Of a stretch of DNA of 64,000 nucleotides, positions 32,110 to 42,165 are shown one piece after another. The notes below the pieces were generated by a model that saw nothing but the letters and a program-made list of their open reading frames with translations, did no database searches and had not been told where the DNA came from. Every line of letters starts with the position of its first letter. Positions within the stretch are counted from its first letter, which is position 1. The translations under genes and the position numbers were made by a program. The DNA is taken from positions 3,204,550 through 3,268,549 of the forward strand of contig JAUPSS010000004.1 of the NCBI GenBank assembly GCA_040285825.1, in the 5' to 3' direction. This DNA is from Eukaryota sp. TZLM1-RC (taxonomy: Eukaryota > Metamonada: BaSk clade).

Positions 32110-33462
32110 ATGGATCACGACCTAGTCAATACAGTAGCTGCAGACCTGCGGATTGTCTTCAACTCGCTCACCAAATGTAGAACCTCCATCATCACTGTCC
32201 TTGGTGATTGTGAGTTTCAGGATCAGTTGACCAGAATTCTCCGAAGTCCGCCTCCTCCCTTCATGTTTAATGAAATCCATCCTCAAATAGGCAGCGTACA
32301 TGTCATTGGAGTTTTACACTCTCCTGCCCACCTTACGACTGCTCTGTTTCTCTTTATAAACCTAGCGGATGAGATTTATGACCACACTATTGCATTAATC
32401 TCATCTCTAATCATTCTCTCCTCAATGTGTCTAGTGCTTTCAAAATTTACAAACGAGCTCAACACCATCTACCAGCAGTCCTCAACTAGCTTCTACTTGT
32501 CTAATCTAATGGTGAATTTACCGTCGGCTTTAATTCTACCTGAATTCAATCCTGTCGAACCTCCTCCGTTCACCTCCTTTTTTGCTGAAATCTTTGTTTA
32601 CTATTCATTTAATTTTGATCAGAAATTCATCATGAACCTCTTAGAGCACGCCACCACTAACATTAAAAGAGATTGCTTTCAAGAATTCCTCGCAGCTGAT
32701 CACATTGGTGATCTCGTACTTCGTCTTTCCTTTCGTTTCCCCCTAAACTATCCCCTTTTCACTCCTGCAGTCGCTCCTTGGTTGTTGGCGAGCTGGTTTG
32801 TCCCTTTGGTCTGTGACGACAATAGCTTAGCCTCTAGACCTCATGCTCTGACTGCATCCGAATGCTGGTTATTTGGTGCTATAGTTAGCTCTACACTAAC
32901 TCATTTCATGCAAGCTTACACAAAACTTGATAATTTTCATAGTAGTTATAGAAGCACAGAATATTCGTTGTACAGCTGTCCTTTTCCTAATCAAAGTATT
33001 ACCCTTCAAGACTATGTGAATAGGCTAATTACGTATTCACAAGCTTCTCCTGCCGTTTTTGTAATAATGTTAATTTTAATTGATAGAGTATGTTTTTATT
33101 CAATTTATAATTAATTTTAGGTTCGTCGAGCCAATCTTGGACATCCCCAAAATCCAAATCCTTTTGTCCTGACCAGTGATCGTTGTTTTAAATTAATTAT
33201 AGCTGCTTTCACGGTAGCTTACAAAATATCTGAAGAAAATGACACCACTACTTGCCAAAATAACGCCTTCTTTGCGAAATTGGGAGGCATTACAACCGCA
33301 GAATTGGCTCTATTAGAAATGGATTTCTTATTTGGAATTCGTTTTGCTTTGAAGATATCCCAAAGTACATTTGAGCAGTTTGTCAATGTCATGTTTCTGC
33401 ACTTTTTCGTTGGCCAATGTCCCCAATGTCTCAGGTTTGGAGGGTTTTTCAGTGATTCCTGA
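32110..33462 (+). CDS. Pho80-like (P/U-type) cyclin with long N-terminal region
   Basis: Exons 32110-33087 and 33121-33462 (33-nt intron) give 439 residues. The last 160 residues form a cyclin box: a first helix near TLQDYVNRLITYSQ, then LIDRVRRANLGHP, LTSDRCFKLIIAAFTVAYKI, FFAKLGGITTAELALLEMDFL and a final helix. This matches Pho80/PCL and plant cyclin-U proteins, partners of Pho85-type kinases. The first 280 residues are unlike any cyclin I know and hold several hydrophobic helices. The start is the ATG giving MDHDLV; an ATG 21 bp upstream is also in frame. Confidence 0.8.
33088..33120 (+). other. 33-nt intron in the cyclin gene
   Basis: Begins GTATGT, ends TTTTAG. Splicing restores the cyclin motif LIDRVRRANL. 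Confidence 0.88.
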
Positions 33463-33759
33463 TGTATGAATTTGTTTAGTTTTATTTAGTTTTATTTAGT
33501 CTTTTTTGTATATTGAATTGGAAGAAGTGTTGTGTCTTCCAAATTTTTGTAAAAAATAATTTTAATTTTAATTTTAATTTTTATTATTGATTTTTAAATT
33601 ATGAATTAACTGCTATTCATGGTCTCTGTAATGATTTCCAGTTTTCCACCAATTATAATCTATAGAACCCGTTTGAATTATTTGTTTCAATTATTCCTAT
33701 TGCATTGGTCCACTGTTAGTCATATTTCAATAAAATACCATTATCTATAGAACATATTA

Positions 33760-34182
33760 CTATTGATATGCGAGAAGAAGAGGTTGTTCAATATGAAAGA
33801 ACCTTGGAGCTTCATGAAGGTGATTAGTTAGTTTTTTGTTTTTGTTTATTATAAATTTATTTTCTGCGTGGTTTTTATTAATATTATTAATTTCGATGAT
33901 AGATCCAAGTGAGATGGCTTGGGTTGTAATAATTAGTGTTAATAAGCTAGGTACCAGTGATAATTGGTCCACTACTAACCTTCTTGTAATTGTGATTGTA
34001 TATCCTCCTAACATCAACACTTTCAATAAATTTGAACCTTTCTCAAAATCAGGCACACCACCCGTAATCTTTATAGTATCTGACTCAAACTCCATGTGTT
34101 CCTTGACTCGACTTGAGTTTTCTTTCATTGCATTGTGAACATTCACTACATTCTTTCTGCAAAAATGTAGTTCCTTCACCAT
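33760..34182 (-). CDS. Hypothetical protein
   Basis: A 140-codon minus-strand frame starting MVKELHFCRKNVVNVHNAMK. A hydrophilic N-terminal half is followed by a hydrophobic stretch (LSLVPSLLTLIITTQAISLG) that could cross a membrane, then a basic tail. The family is not recognised and an AT-rich chance frame is possible. Confidence 0.3.
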   Translation of the reverse strand: MVKELHFCRKNVVNVHNAMKENSSRVKEHMEFESDTIKITGGVPDFEKGSNLLKVLMLGGYTITITRRLVVDQLSLVPSLLTLIITTQAISLGSIIEINNINKNHAENKFIINKNKKLTNHLHEAPRFFHIEQPLLLAYQ

Positions 34183-34429
34183 TTTTCCTAATGGAAGGAA
34201 TTTAACCTGTACAATAAATATACAAATTTTAATTACGAATGAAAAATGTCAGAATATGGAAATTGTCATAAAGTTTATAATATGAACCAATGTGACATTA
34301 TACTAAAGAATATATTCCAATGGTGCGGAATCTACCAACAACTCCGTCTATAATATACCGATAACTTGGAAAAAGATGAAGAAAATTTCGCTTCATTGAT
34401 ACACATTCGTTGATGTGCAACAGAAATGT

Positions 34430-34723
34430 CCACAATGTGGTTGTTTAGGTTGGACTAAAGCCTCTATTCTTACTTCTTGTGCTTTTGTTGGTCGACGTAA
34501 TTATGTTATAGTGAAGTATTCAGGGAGATTTATAAACGACAACCCAAAGTTCAACTACTTTAGCATTAAATGAAAAAAATGTCAAAAGACTGATACAGAA
34601 ATATAGAAATGATGCTTTCACAATCATTCAATGGTAATCTTCCTGAAAAAAAATATTTGAAATATTAAAAAGATATTTGAATTTAACATACACACTTCAA
34701 ACATTAAAAAAACGAAATAAACT
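34430..34723 (+). mobile_element. Family-D non-LTR element, left part, split by the gypsy insertion
   Basis: The sequence GWTKASILTSCAF and the region with TCATTCAATGG match 49030-49270 of the longer D element. The match resumes at 42125 beyond the gypsy element, so gypsy landed in an existing D copy. The D copy is full of stops. Confidence 0.7.
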
Positions 34724-34727
34724 AAAG
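34724..34727. repeat. Target-site duplication of the gypsy element (left)
   Basis: AAAG, repeated at 42125-42128. Four bases fits a Ty3/gypsy integrase product. Confidence 0.65.
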
Positions 34728-34881
34728 TGATGGTCTTGGCTGTTGTGAGTTAGAATTCATACAGTGTAGAGTAACAGAAGTGTAATTTATTACGAAGAGG
34801 AATTGTATTCTCTCTTCTTAAGCTAACAGGCGGAATACTAATAACTAAACTATTAACTATAAATACTATTCAAGACTAACA
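34728..34881 (-). repeat. 3' LTR of the gypsy element (154 bp)
   Basis: Identical over its visible length to 41971-42124. It begins TGTTAGTC and ends CCATCA in element orientation, with the usual TG..CA ends. The pol frame ends inside it (TAG at 34876-34878). Confidence 0.93.
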
Positions 34882-35890
34882 CTGCCTTTTCCTCTCTTTC
34901 GAGCGACGAGCCCTGGAAGCTCTAGTCACAGGAGGTGAACTAATGGAAATATGACGCTTCTTGGGAGGAGCGGATTTAGTACGGCGACGTGCTTTTGAAG
35001 TCTTGATAAAGTCTTTATACGCGGCAGTATTTTGGACTGTAGACACATGCTCAGTGGTGATCTCTTTTCCTGGCCATTGCACTTGGCAAAAGTCACCTTC
35101 CTGACTGAGCACTTTTTCAATGATGTGTTCTTCGACATCACCTGCAGCGACCCAGGAGTGGAACTCATCGTTGGTGGGCAAGCTGGAGTGCCAGGGAGCT
35201 AAGTGTTTGACGCTAGCTTGGACAATCGTACCTGTGCAGAGATTCTTAATATTCACAGACGAATTGGATACGATTTCAGTAATTAGGAAGGGTCCTAAAT
35301 AGTCTCCATGAAGCTTAGCGGAAGAGCCAGATGCTCTCAATACCAATTGACCAACTTCAAAAGGGTTTGGAGTTGACGATCTAGCTAGCTTGGAAGCTTT
35401 GGAAGCTTGATGGTGTGCTGCCTTTTCCTGTTTCTCTTTCAATCTTCGAAATTTAGATTGAATTTCTTGAATAAAAGATGACTCAGACGTCGAGCTTTCA
35501 ATGATTTCAAGAATTTTGCCAGGGTCTGATCTGGGAGACACATCTGAGCCAAAGATCACTTGGTATGGGGTGTGGTTGGTTATTGAGCTCTTGGAAGAGT
35601 TGATCAATAATTGCACATAAGGCAAGTATTCAGACCACACATCGTAGGCATTGAAGTCTACGAGCAATTTCCGTAGGTTTTGCAGGATGTCTCTGTGTCG
35701 GCGCTCTACCAGGCCGTTGGACGGAGAAAACCTAGGTATTGACTTTGACACCTCTATGCCCAAAAATTTGCTTAATTCGTCAAAGACAGCCTTGGAAAAT
35801 TCGGGTCCATTATCGCTGTGGATTTGAAATGGAATACCAAAGATGGCACAGACTTTCCAAATTAATGCATCTGCAGTAAGATTGGCATTT
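34876..35890 (-). CDS. Gypsy integrase C-terminal part with chromodomain
   Basis: This frame holds the second and third integrase catalytic acids (HSDNGPEF, NGLVERRHRD), the GPY/F-like segment (KLHGDYLGPFLITEIV) and a C-terminal chromodomain-like region (EEHIIEKVLSQEGDFCQVQW), then a basic tail. Chromodomains mark the chromovirus branch of Ty3/gypsy and direct integration to chromatin. It continues the pol frame of the next feature after one frame change, which lies inside the integrase and is therefore probably a mutation. Confidence 0.8.
34882..34899 (-). other. Polypurine tract of the gypsy element
   Basis: AAAGAGAGGAAAAGGCAG in element orientation, directly before the 3' LTR; it would prime plus-strand DNA. 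It lies inside the coding frame (KERKRQ). Confidence 0.75.
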
Positions 35891-37870
35891 ATCTCTTTTT
35901 AAAGGCACGATGATCGTGAACCTAGAGAAGCTGTCAATAAATACGAGGATGTATTTGTAGCCTTCTTGATCTTCTGGAAGAGGACCAATGACGTCGGCAT
36001 TGACGCGAGCAAAAGGTCTGTCAGCCCACAATGAACCGGTTGGGGGAACATGCAGTTTGGGAACTGGCTTTGTTTTCTGACAGGAGGGGCATTCTTGGAC
36101 GTGCTTATTCATGTCGGTGAGCATGTTTGGCCACCAATAATCGCTGTTCCTGAGCTTGTTCAGGCTTTCAGCTTTGCTTGGATGACCTCCTTGCAGAAGT
36201 CCATGCAACAAGTTAAGGGTGTCCTTAATGAGTGATTTGGGAATCACTATCTTGTTGTCGTGAGTCATATATAAATCAAGATGATTGTTATGAACACAGT
36301 TGTTGAAAGAGGGGTCTTTGGAAGCTATGGCAAGCTTCTGTTCGGACCTAATCCTACAGAGCCATGGCTCGAAAATAGGCAGGTCGTTGGAACATCGTTC
36401 TCTGATGACCATGATACGTTCGAAGTTGTTTAAGTCTTCGATGTAGTATCTTTCATTTTCTGTTCCATCAATTTTATCAATGTAAAATATGGGATGAAAA
36501 TTTGGAGGCATTTGATGGGACAAATGATTGATCTCTTGATGGTCTATAGGCGGAACTATTCGAGACAACATATCAGCCCAGAAGTTATCTTCCCCTTTGG
36601 TATGTACCAAATCAAAGCAGAATTCAGAGAATATGGGTAACCATCTTGTTACAATTCTGTTCTTCTCAGGAGCCGTGAACATGTAGGTAAGGTTTTGATG
36701 GTCTGTGAATATAACCAGTTTCCTTCCTTTCAAGTAGTTTTCAAAACCACTTTGAGTTAACATGAGTAGGATAGCATAGAGTTCCTTTTGGTTTGTCGGC
36801 CAGTTCTTTTGCGAGTTGGTTAACAACCGGCTGAAGAAGCTGATAGGCCTACATTTCCTGTTGATCAGGGGGGTACCGGGGTCGTCGACTTGTTCGATTT
36901 GTTCCCATATGACGCCGCCTACAGCTATGTCGGACGCATCGCAACTAATTAAAATTTGGTTTTCCAGCGGAGGTAAGCTGAGCGGCATGTGCTTCGCTAT
37001 CAGTTGTTTGATCTTTTGAAGGAGTCCGTCGTGCATGTCGGTCCATTGAAGGCGTTGCGCGCGGGGTTTGGGTTTAACTTTGGAGTTATTTCCATCCTTC
37101 TTAGTCAATCTGATGATAGGAGCGATGAGCTCAGATACCTGAGGAAGCCATTCTCTAATGAAGTTGACTGATCCTACGAGGCTGCGGACGTCTTTGATTG
37201 TCTTTGGTCTAGGTAGATTCAACAAAGATTCAACGCGAGTGGGATCGATAGTCCGTTGTTTGTTTTGGGAAACACTGCCCAGTATCTTGATTGGGTGTCT
37301 GGAAGACACGAAATGGCACTTTGGAAGTCCCAAGGAAACTCTTTTGCATCTGGCTTGATCAAGGACGCGACGGAGGCGTTCAATGAATTCGTCAAAGGTT
37401 GAACCTATGATTATGATGTCATCTATGTAAATGAAGACACCGTCTCCCGAGAAGATGTCAGCCATGACGTTTTGGAAAACGGCTGGGACATTCTTTAGGC
37501 CAAAAGCTGCACGTTTGAACATGATGCTTTTGCCAGGAATGCTCAGGGCTGTTTTCTGCCAATCCTTTTCGGCAATCTTGAGTTGCCAAAAGGCTTTGGG
37601 GAGGTCAAGGGTGCCTATGTAGTTCGCTTGGGAGAGAAATACCAGCACATCGGAGATCCTTGGAAGGTTGGGCTCAACAGGAATGGTGTTGGCGTTGACT
37701 CCGTCCTTGCCACTATAGTCACCGGTAAGGCGGGGCTTACGGTGATCTGGGTAGACCACTAGACAGACAGGGGAGCTGAACTCATGGTTCGATGGGACAG
37801 CAAATCCTGAGTCTACGAGTTCGTCGAAAATTTGGTTAGCGACCTCTAGCCTGGCTGGATTCAGGGTCCT
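35810..37870 (-). CDS. Gypsy reverse transcriptase, RNase H and integrase N-terminal part
   Basis: In order the frame has RT motifs (TGDYSGKDGVN, LDLPKAFWQLKI, AAFGLKNVPAVFQNVMAD, YIDDIIIIG), RNase H (SCDASDIAVGGVIWE, FTDHQNLTYM), the HHCC integrase finger (LLHGLLQGGH..ECPSCQKTK) and the first integrase Asp (NADVIGPLPEDQ). The frame is open from the junction with gag-protease near 37865 and ends at a stop near 35810 after a frame slip around 35890. Catalytic residues are present, so decay looks recent. Confidence 0.9.
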   Translation of the reverse strand, partial: RTLNPARLEVANQIFDELVDSGFAVPSNHEFSSPVCLVVYPDHRKPRLTGDYSGKDGVNANTIPVEPNLPRISDVLVFLSQANYIGTLDLPKAFWQLKIAEKDWQKTALSIPGKSIMFKRAAFGLKNVPAVFQNVMADIFSGDGVFIYIDDIIIIGSTFDEFIERLRRVLDQARCKRVSLGLPKCHFVSSRHPIKILGSVSQNKQRTIDPTRVESLLNLPRPKTIKDVRSLVGSVNFIREWLPQVSELIAPIIRLTKKDGNNSKVKPKPRAQRLQWTDMHDGLLQKIKQLIAKHMPLSLPPLENQILISCDASDIAVGGVIWEQIEQVDDPGTPLINRKCRPISFFSRLLTNSQKNWPTNQKELYAILLMLTQSGFENYLKGRKLVIFTDHQNLTYMFTAPEKNRIVTRWLPIFSEFCFDLVHTKGEDNFWADMLSRIVPPIDHQEINHLSHQMPPNFHPIFYIDKIDGTENERYYIEDLNNFERIMVIRERCSNDLPIFEPWLCRIRSEQKLAIASKDPSFNNCVHNNHLDLYMTHDNKIVIPKSLIKDTLNLLHGLLQGGHPSKAESLNKLRNSDYWWPNMLTDMNKHVQECPSCQKTKPVPKLHVPPTGSLWADRPFARVNADVIGPLPEDQEGYKYILVFIDSFSRFTIIVPLKRDKCQSYCRCINLESLCHLWYSISNPQR

Positions 37871-40800
37871 GGGGGTCTTCTAACTCTGACGTCTTCATTG
37901 TAGAAGTTGATTTCCATGGGAGGGCAATCAATACCTTCAGCGTGAGGCTTGAGGGTAAATACGTCTTCGAACTCTTTCAAAGTTTGAAGTAGGGACTTCT
38001 TGAAATGGTCGTTGTCGAGGTTGATGGTACAACCAGATGAGTTGATGTGTTCCAACCAACGTGTGGAAACGTTGACGACTTCTGAAGCTTGCGATATTCG
38101 ATGGTCGAATTCGGCTTCAGGTAATAGTAATGTGCGACAGGCGTCGTCCATTCTAATATAAATGCCCTTGTTGTTCATCAGTCCAAGGTGACTCAGCAAG
38201 TCAGCACCAATGAGAATGGTCTCATGTCCAGGAACGATGCTGAACTTGTGTTTCACATGTACAATCTGGGTAACACAGCCTAGTCTAATACTAAGGGTTC
38301 CAGAAGCGGTACCAAGGGACTGTGAGGTAGTTCCATCAGCAATCTTGTAGGATATGGTTTCGTTGGAACGTGCCATGTTACAATTACTGATGACGTCTAC
38401 CGTGACTACTGAGCATGTTGCGCCAGAGTCGATTATGCCTTTAACCTCGACATTGTTGATCGAGAAGTTTAATTGAAGGCAGTTGGTTGTGGACTTTATG
38501 GATTGTACCATGAATATTGTATCCGAATCATATTCAGCTTGTTCTGAGAAGAAATTAGCTTGAATGTTGTGTGTCTTGGTATGTTCCAAGTTGGCCAAAG
38601 GATTGATTAGGGAATCTTTCCATGTTGTGTTTTCTGTGTGGGAATGTGTTGTAGTTGTAGGGGGTATGGTTTCAAAACTGCGTAAATAGTGACGGAAACG
38701 TTTATTATATGATGAAGAGCCTCTGCCTCTGCCGCGAGTGCCTCTTCGACTACGGAAACCAGAACCTCTAGAACTTCTGCCTTGAGCTTTGTGTTGAGCT
38801 TGTTGCTCTCTCCACTTTTTGCTTCTTTGGCAGTCCTCACTAGGGCACCTTTCAGTCGGATGACCCATTTGTTTACAGAAATTGCATTGGACGTTGGCAT
38901 CAGACTGAGTGGAAGACGGTTGAGTAGAGCTTCCTTCTCGTCGTTGTTGTTTTGGGCGCCTGCCAGAGCTGGAACCTCTTGGTTTGGGGATAGCAGGGGG
39001 AGAAGGTACCGTCTGTCTGCGACGGTTCTCAGTCTGAAACGAGATTCTATTTTGATACAAGAAGTCTACGTGGTTGATCTGCTCCTTAAAAGATCTAGCA
39101 TTACAGAAATTTTCGTATTCTATTTGGAGAACACTGAAAAATTCTCCTAGGGTGTGGCCATCTGAGTAATAATGGGAGGGATTGGACCAGATCCTGAGGA
39201 GTCTGTCCCTGATGATGGTAATACCGATGCTTTCAATAACGTGAGAAGCAATTTCCCATTCGGGGAGTCGGTCGACGGGGTTTCCGTGGATGGTGATGTT
39301 TCTCATTTGATGAGTCAGACCACGAACGTCTTGGATAGCGGTGGAACGCGTTAAGACTCTGCCTATGTTAAGCATGAAGTCTATCCATCTGTTACCATAA
39401 TCTCTCTCAGACCAATCCATGTGTACAGCATGAAGTGCGTCCAGGGCTTGATCCAGTCTACTGAATTGGGTTCTCCTTAGGATCTGTTCCCAAATTTTGC
39501 GTTCGTCTCTGCTGGTTGGGACCATGGCGGAGGAAATTGAAAGGCCAGTGCCTTGATACCTTAAAGCGTTGAGAGCTTCAGGTGTAACGCATTCAGCTAA
39601 GCCTCTAGGACTAATGCGCATGGCAGATCTGAAGAGATCCCATTCATGAATTGGTTCACTGTCGAACCGTTGATCAGATGCCAGTTCTGCTGATCTAGCT
39701 AGTTCAAGTTCTTCGCGAAGTCTAGCAACTTCGCTGGCTAAAGCAACTTGGGCAGGATCCTCGATGTTGCCTCTAGCCTCGTCTACAATTCTGTCCGTAC
39801 GACTCCAGAGGATAAACTTGTTAACAAACTTGAGGAGTTTATCAACGTCTCTCAGATCAGTCGCGTCGAGAGTTGGACGTTTAGGGCGGTCTCTGCGTCT
39901 GTTGTCTCTATCTCTTGATCCCACCATGGAAGATAGGAGGAGGTTACTATCGTAAGTACCTGAGAAAGTAGAACGTGAAGAACTAACCGTAGAAGGTGTT
40001 GGTTGAGCCGTGTGTTGTGAACTTGTTGAACCAGTGGAAGGAGGTGTGGGTGGAACCACTGATTGTTCCATAGGCTGTGCAGGTGCTGGAGTTTGTTCCA
40101 TTGGTGCTGGCACAGTTGGAATTGAGTCTGGAGTTGGGGACTCATCACTGACTTCTACTACAACATCCTCTTCAGTTTGTTCCATGGGAGGATTATGCGA
40201 GGGTTCTGTAGAAGTTTCCATAGGTTGATCTGTGGAAGGTGGAACTTCGCGTTGGTGAGGTTCAGGAGAAGGTTCTATCTCTTCAATCTGGGCTGGAACC
40301 TGGTAAGAAGAGATCGCTGGTTGAACCAAGCGTGTTTTCCCTATACGACCTTCTACCATTACCCACTTTAACATCCTGGATTCTATGCATCCAGGGAAAA
40401 CGGTGACGAGCTGGAGGGCTCTTTGAAGATTGCCAGATCTTCTGTGGTCGGGACCACAATATGACGCTATATGATCAGGACGTCTATCATATAGAAAGAG
40501 TCTTTCACCATATGTGGTCTCGGTAAACCACCACCCTGTTCTATAATCTCTGTCGATAAGGATATCGAGAGATGCGTTGTACCCAGGGCTGAACCTAGGG
40601 TATGGGCAAGGGTTGTAAACATTTAAGAAGAGGTTGTCTTCATCTCCAGCGAAGCGTCTGAATACTCCTTCTCGAGTAGTTCTCATGAACTTAACTCCGG
40701 GTCTTGGTTCGTGAGTTGGTTCTGGGTCATTCCTGGAGGTTTCTGGGGTGATCCTTTCATCGGTAAGAAATGGACCTATTCTGGGAGAGATCCATAATCC

Positions 40801-42003
40801 TAAGTCGTTCTCGACTTTGGGACCGTAGAAAGGAGGCCGTTTGTTGCTCATCTCCTTGGGAGGGATGGCTTCTGGATCCTCTGGAATGACTCGTGTGTCC
40901 CTATATCTAGCGTAAGGGTTGTGCTGACGGGAAGCACCATGATGAACACTTGAGCTAAGGTGGGAGCTAGTTTGAGAAGGGGTAAGTCGAGCAGGTGTAG
41001 AGGATGTTCCTCTTCTAGCTTCAATCTCTCTGTCCAATCTTTTTCTGTGTTCCCAGTTTCGTTCTTCTTGGAGAAAACGCTCTATATATTCTTTAGAGAC
41101 CTCACCAGGAATTTTGTCAATTTCAAAAGAAGGTGCCGTGGGAGGGACCTGATGTTGAGGTAGAGGGGAGAATTCCTTGGGAGGTTCCTCGTACTCAACC
41201 AAATCTGAAAAGATTTGTTCGTACCTTTTCCTTTGCTCTTCGGAAAGAAACGAAGGAAGGTTCGAAAGGCTAGGAATGGAATCACTAGCCTGGTGAGGGG
41301 AAACAGACAGATTATTAACTCCACTAACTGTTGAAGTTAGAGGAGATCCTGAAGTTGAGACAGCAGGATTTTGGATAGTTCTCCTAACAGTTGGAACTGC
41401 AGGGAGAAGCTGTTGAGAGTGAGAGGGTGGAACCTCAGAACTGGATGGAAGGGATGAAGATGGTACTTCAATGGCCTTCTTAGAGGAGGAAGAGGGTTGG
41501 TCTTCCAATCCTTCTTTTGCAGTGAGAGAAGGTTGAACAGTCTCTCTGCTCTGAGCAGAAGGTGAAGATGGTACTTCAGAACTTCTTCCAGGGAGGGGAG
41601 AAGGTGGGACTTCAGATGCTCCCAATTGCGAAGGGGGAAGAGGAGCAACGGAATCCTCTACGTCCTCGTCGTCGTAGGAGACCAACGAAGGACTTATTCC
41701 TTCCGAAGGAACGGAATCCTTGTGAGGGTTGTCTCCTTCCACAGGAACAGAATCCTGAGGAGGGGAGCTTCCTTCCATGGGAACGGAATCCTCTGGAAGG
41801 GAATTGTCTTCCATTGGGGTGGAACCCTCAGAAAGAGTTGCTTCAGGAAGCGCAGAAGCTTCAACCGAAGGAGGAGGCACGGAAGCAGGGTCTGTGGTTA
41901 GTGGTGAGGAAGAGGGACCAGTCTCTTCCTCAAGGATCCTACGTTGAGCCGGGGACGACCCAATACGTATTGATGGTCTTGGCTGTTGTGAGTTAGAATT
42001 CAT
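37861..42003 (-). CDS. Gypsy Gag and protease polyprotein
   Basis: 1380 codons. The ATG (42003) lies within the 5' LTR. The first 500 residues are Ser/Pro/Glu-rich with a short repeated unit (EDSVPMEGSSPPQ and relatives). The capsid-like region follows, then a basic segment with a CCHC knuckle (CNFCKQMGHPTERC) and an aspartic protease with IIDSGATCSVV. The frame stops at the beginning of the reverse transcriptase in a run of C, one base out of register with pol. A programmed shift or a one-base mutation would both explain this. Confidence 0.88.
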   Translation of the reverse strand: MNSNSQQPRPSIRIGSSPAQRRILEEETGPSSSPLTTDPASVPPPSVEASALPEATLSEGSTPMEDNSLPEDSVPMEGSSPPQDSVPVEGDNPHKDSVPSEGISPSLVSYDDEDVEDSVAPLPPSQLGASEVPPSPLPGRSSEVPSSPSAQSRETVQPSLTAKEGLEDQPSSSSKKAIEVPSSSLPSSSEVPPSHSQQLLPAVPTVRRTIQNPAVSTSGSPLTSTVSGVNNLSVSPHQASDSIPSLSNLPSFLSEEQRKRYEQIFSDLVEYEEPPKEFSPLPQHQVPPTAPSFEIDKIPGEVSKEYIERFLQEERNWEHRKRLDREIEARRGTSSTPARLTPSQTSSHLSSSVHHGASRQHNPYARYRDTRVIPEDPEAIPPKEMSNKRPPFYGPKVENDLGLWISPRIGPFLTDERITPETSRNDPEPTHEPRPGVKFMRTTREGVFRRFAGDEDNLFLNVYNPCPYPRFSPGYNASLDILIDRDYRTGWWFTETTYGERLFLYDRRPDHIASYCGPDHRRSGNLQRALQLVTVFPGCIESRMLKWVMVEGRIGKTRLVQPAISSYQVPAQIEEIEPSPEPHQREVPPSTDQPMETSTEPSHNPPMEQTEEDVVVEVSDESPTPDSIPTVPAPMEQTPAPAQPMEQSVVPPTPPSTGSTSSQHTAQPTPSTVSSSRSTFSGTYDSNLLLSSMVGSRDRDNRRRDRPKRPTLDATDLRDVDKLLKFVNKFILWSRTDRIVDEARGNIEDPAQVALASEVARLREELELARSAELASDQRFDSEPIHEWDLFRSAMRISPRGLAECVTPEALNALRYQGTGLSISSAMVPTSRDERKIWEQILRRTQFSRLDQALDALHAVHMDWSERDYGNRWIDFMLNIGRVLTRSTAIQDVRGLTHQMRNITIHGNPVDRLPEWEIASHVIESIGITIIRDRLLRIWSNPSHYYSDGHTLGEFFSVLQIEYENFCNARSFKEQINHVDFLYQNRISFQTENRRRQTVPSPPAIPKPRGSSSGRRPKQQRREGSSTQPSSTQSDANVQCNFCKQMGHPTERCPSEDCQRSKKWREQQAQHKAQGRSSRGSGFRSRRGTRGRGRGSSSYNKRFRHYLRSFETIPPTTTTHSHTENTTWKDSLINPLANLEHTKTHNIQANFFSEQAEYDSDTIFMVQSIKSTTNCLQLNFSINNVEVKGIIDSGATCSVVTVDVISNCNMARSNETISYKIADGTTSQSLGTASGTLSIRLGCVTQIVHVKHKFSIVPGHETILIGADLLSHLGLMNNKGIYIRMDDACRTLLLPEAEFDHRISQASEVVNVSTRWLEHINSSGCTINLDNDHFKKSLLQTLKEFEDVFTLKPHAEGIDCPPMEINFYNEDVRVRRPPGP

Positions 42004-42124
42004 ACAGTGTAGAGTAACAGAAGTGTAATTTATTACGAAGAGGAATTGTATTCTCTCTTCTTAAGCTAACAGGCGGAATACTAATAACTAAACTATTAAC
42101 TATAAATACTATTCAAGACTAACA
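41971..42124 (-). repeat. 5' LTR of the gypsy element (154 bp)
   Basis: Same sequence as 34728-34881. It contains the gag start codon. After it no convincing tRNA primer-binding site is seen; a TGGGTCGTCCCCGG stretch begins 8 nt inside and is only a weak candidate. Confidence 0.92.
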
Positions 42125-42165
42125 AAAGTGCATGAAGATGAATAATTTCAAAATATATGTAGCTC
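42125..42165 (+). mobile_element. Family-D non-LTR element, middle part, right of gypsy
   Basis: After the AAAG duplication the sequence resumes the D element (TATGTAGCTCGTTTAA resembles TATGCAGCTCGTCTGTTTAA near 49275). Confidence 0.6.

Noticed and set aside
35880-35900. TTTAAAA slippery heptamer as a programmed frameshift site in gypsy
   Set aside because: It lies inside integrase, not at a gag-pol boundary; a simple mutation is more likely.
41950-41970. TGGGTCGTCCCCGG as a tRNA primer-binding site
   Set aside because: Offset from the LTR end and would need an unusual tRNA 3' end; it is also fully explained as gag coding sequence.
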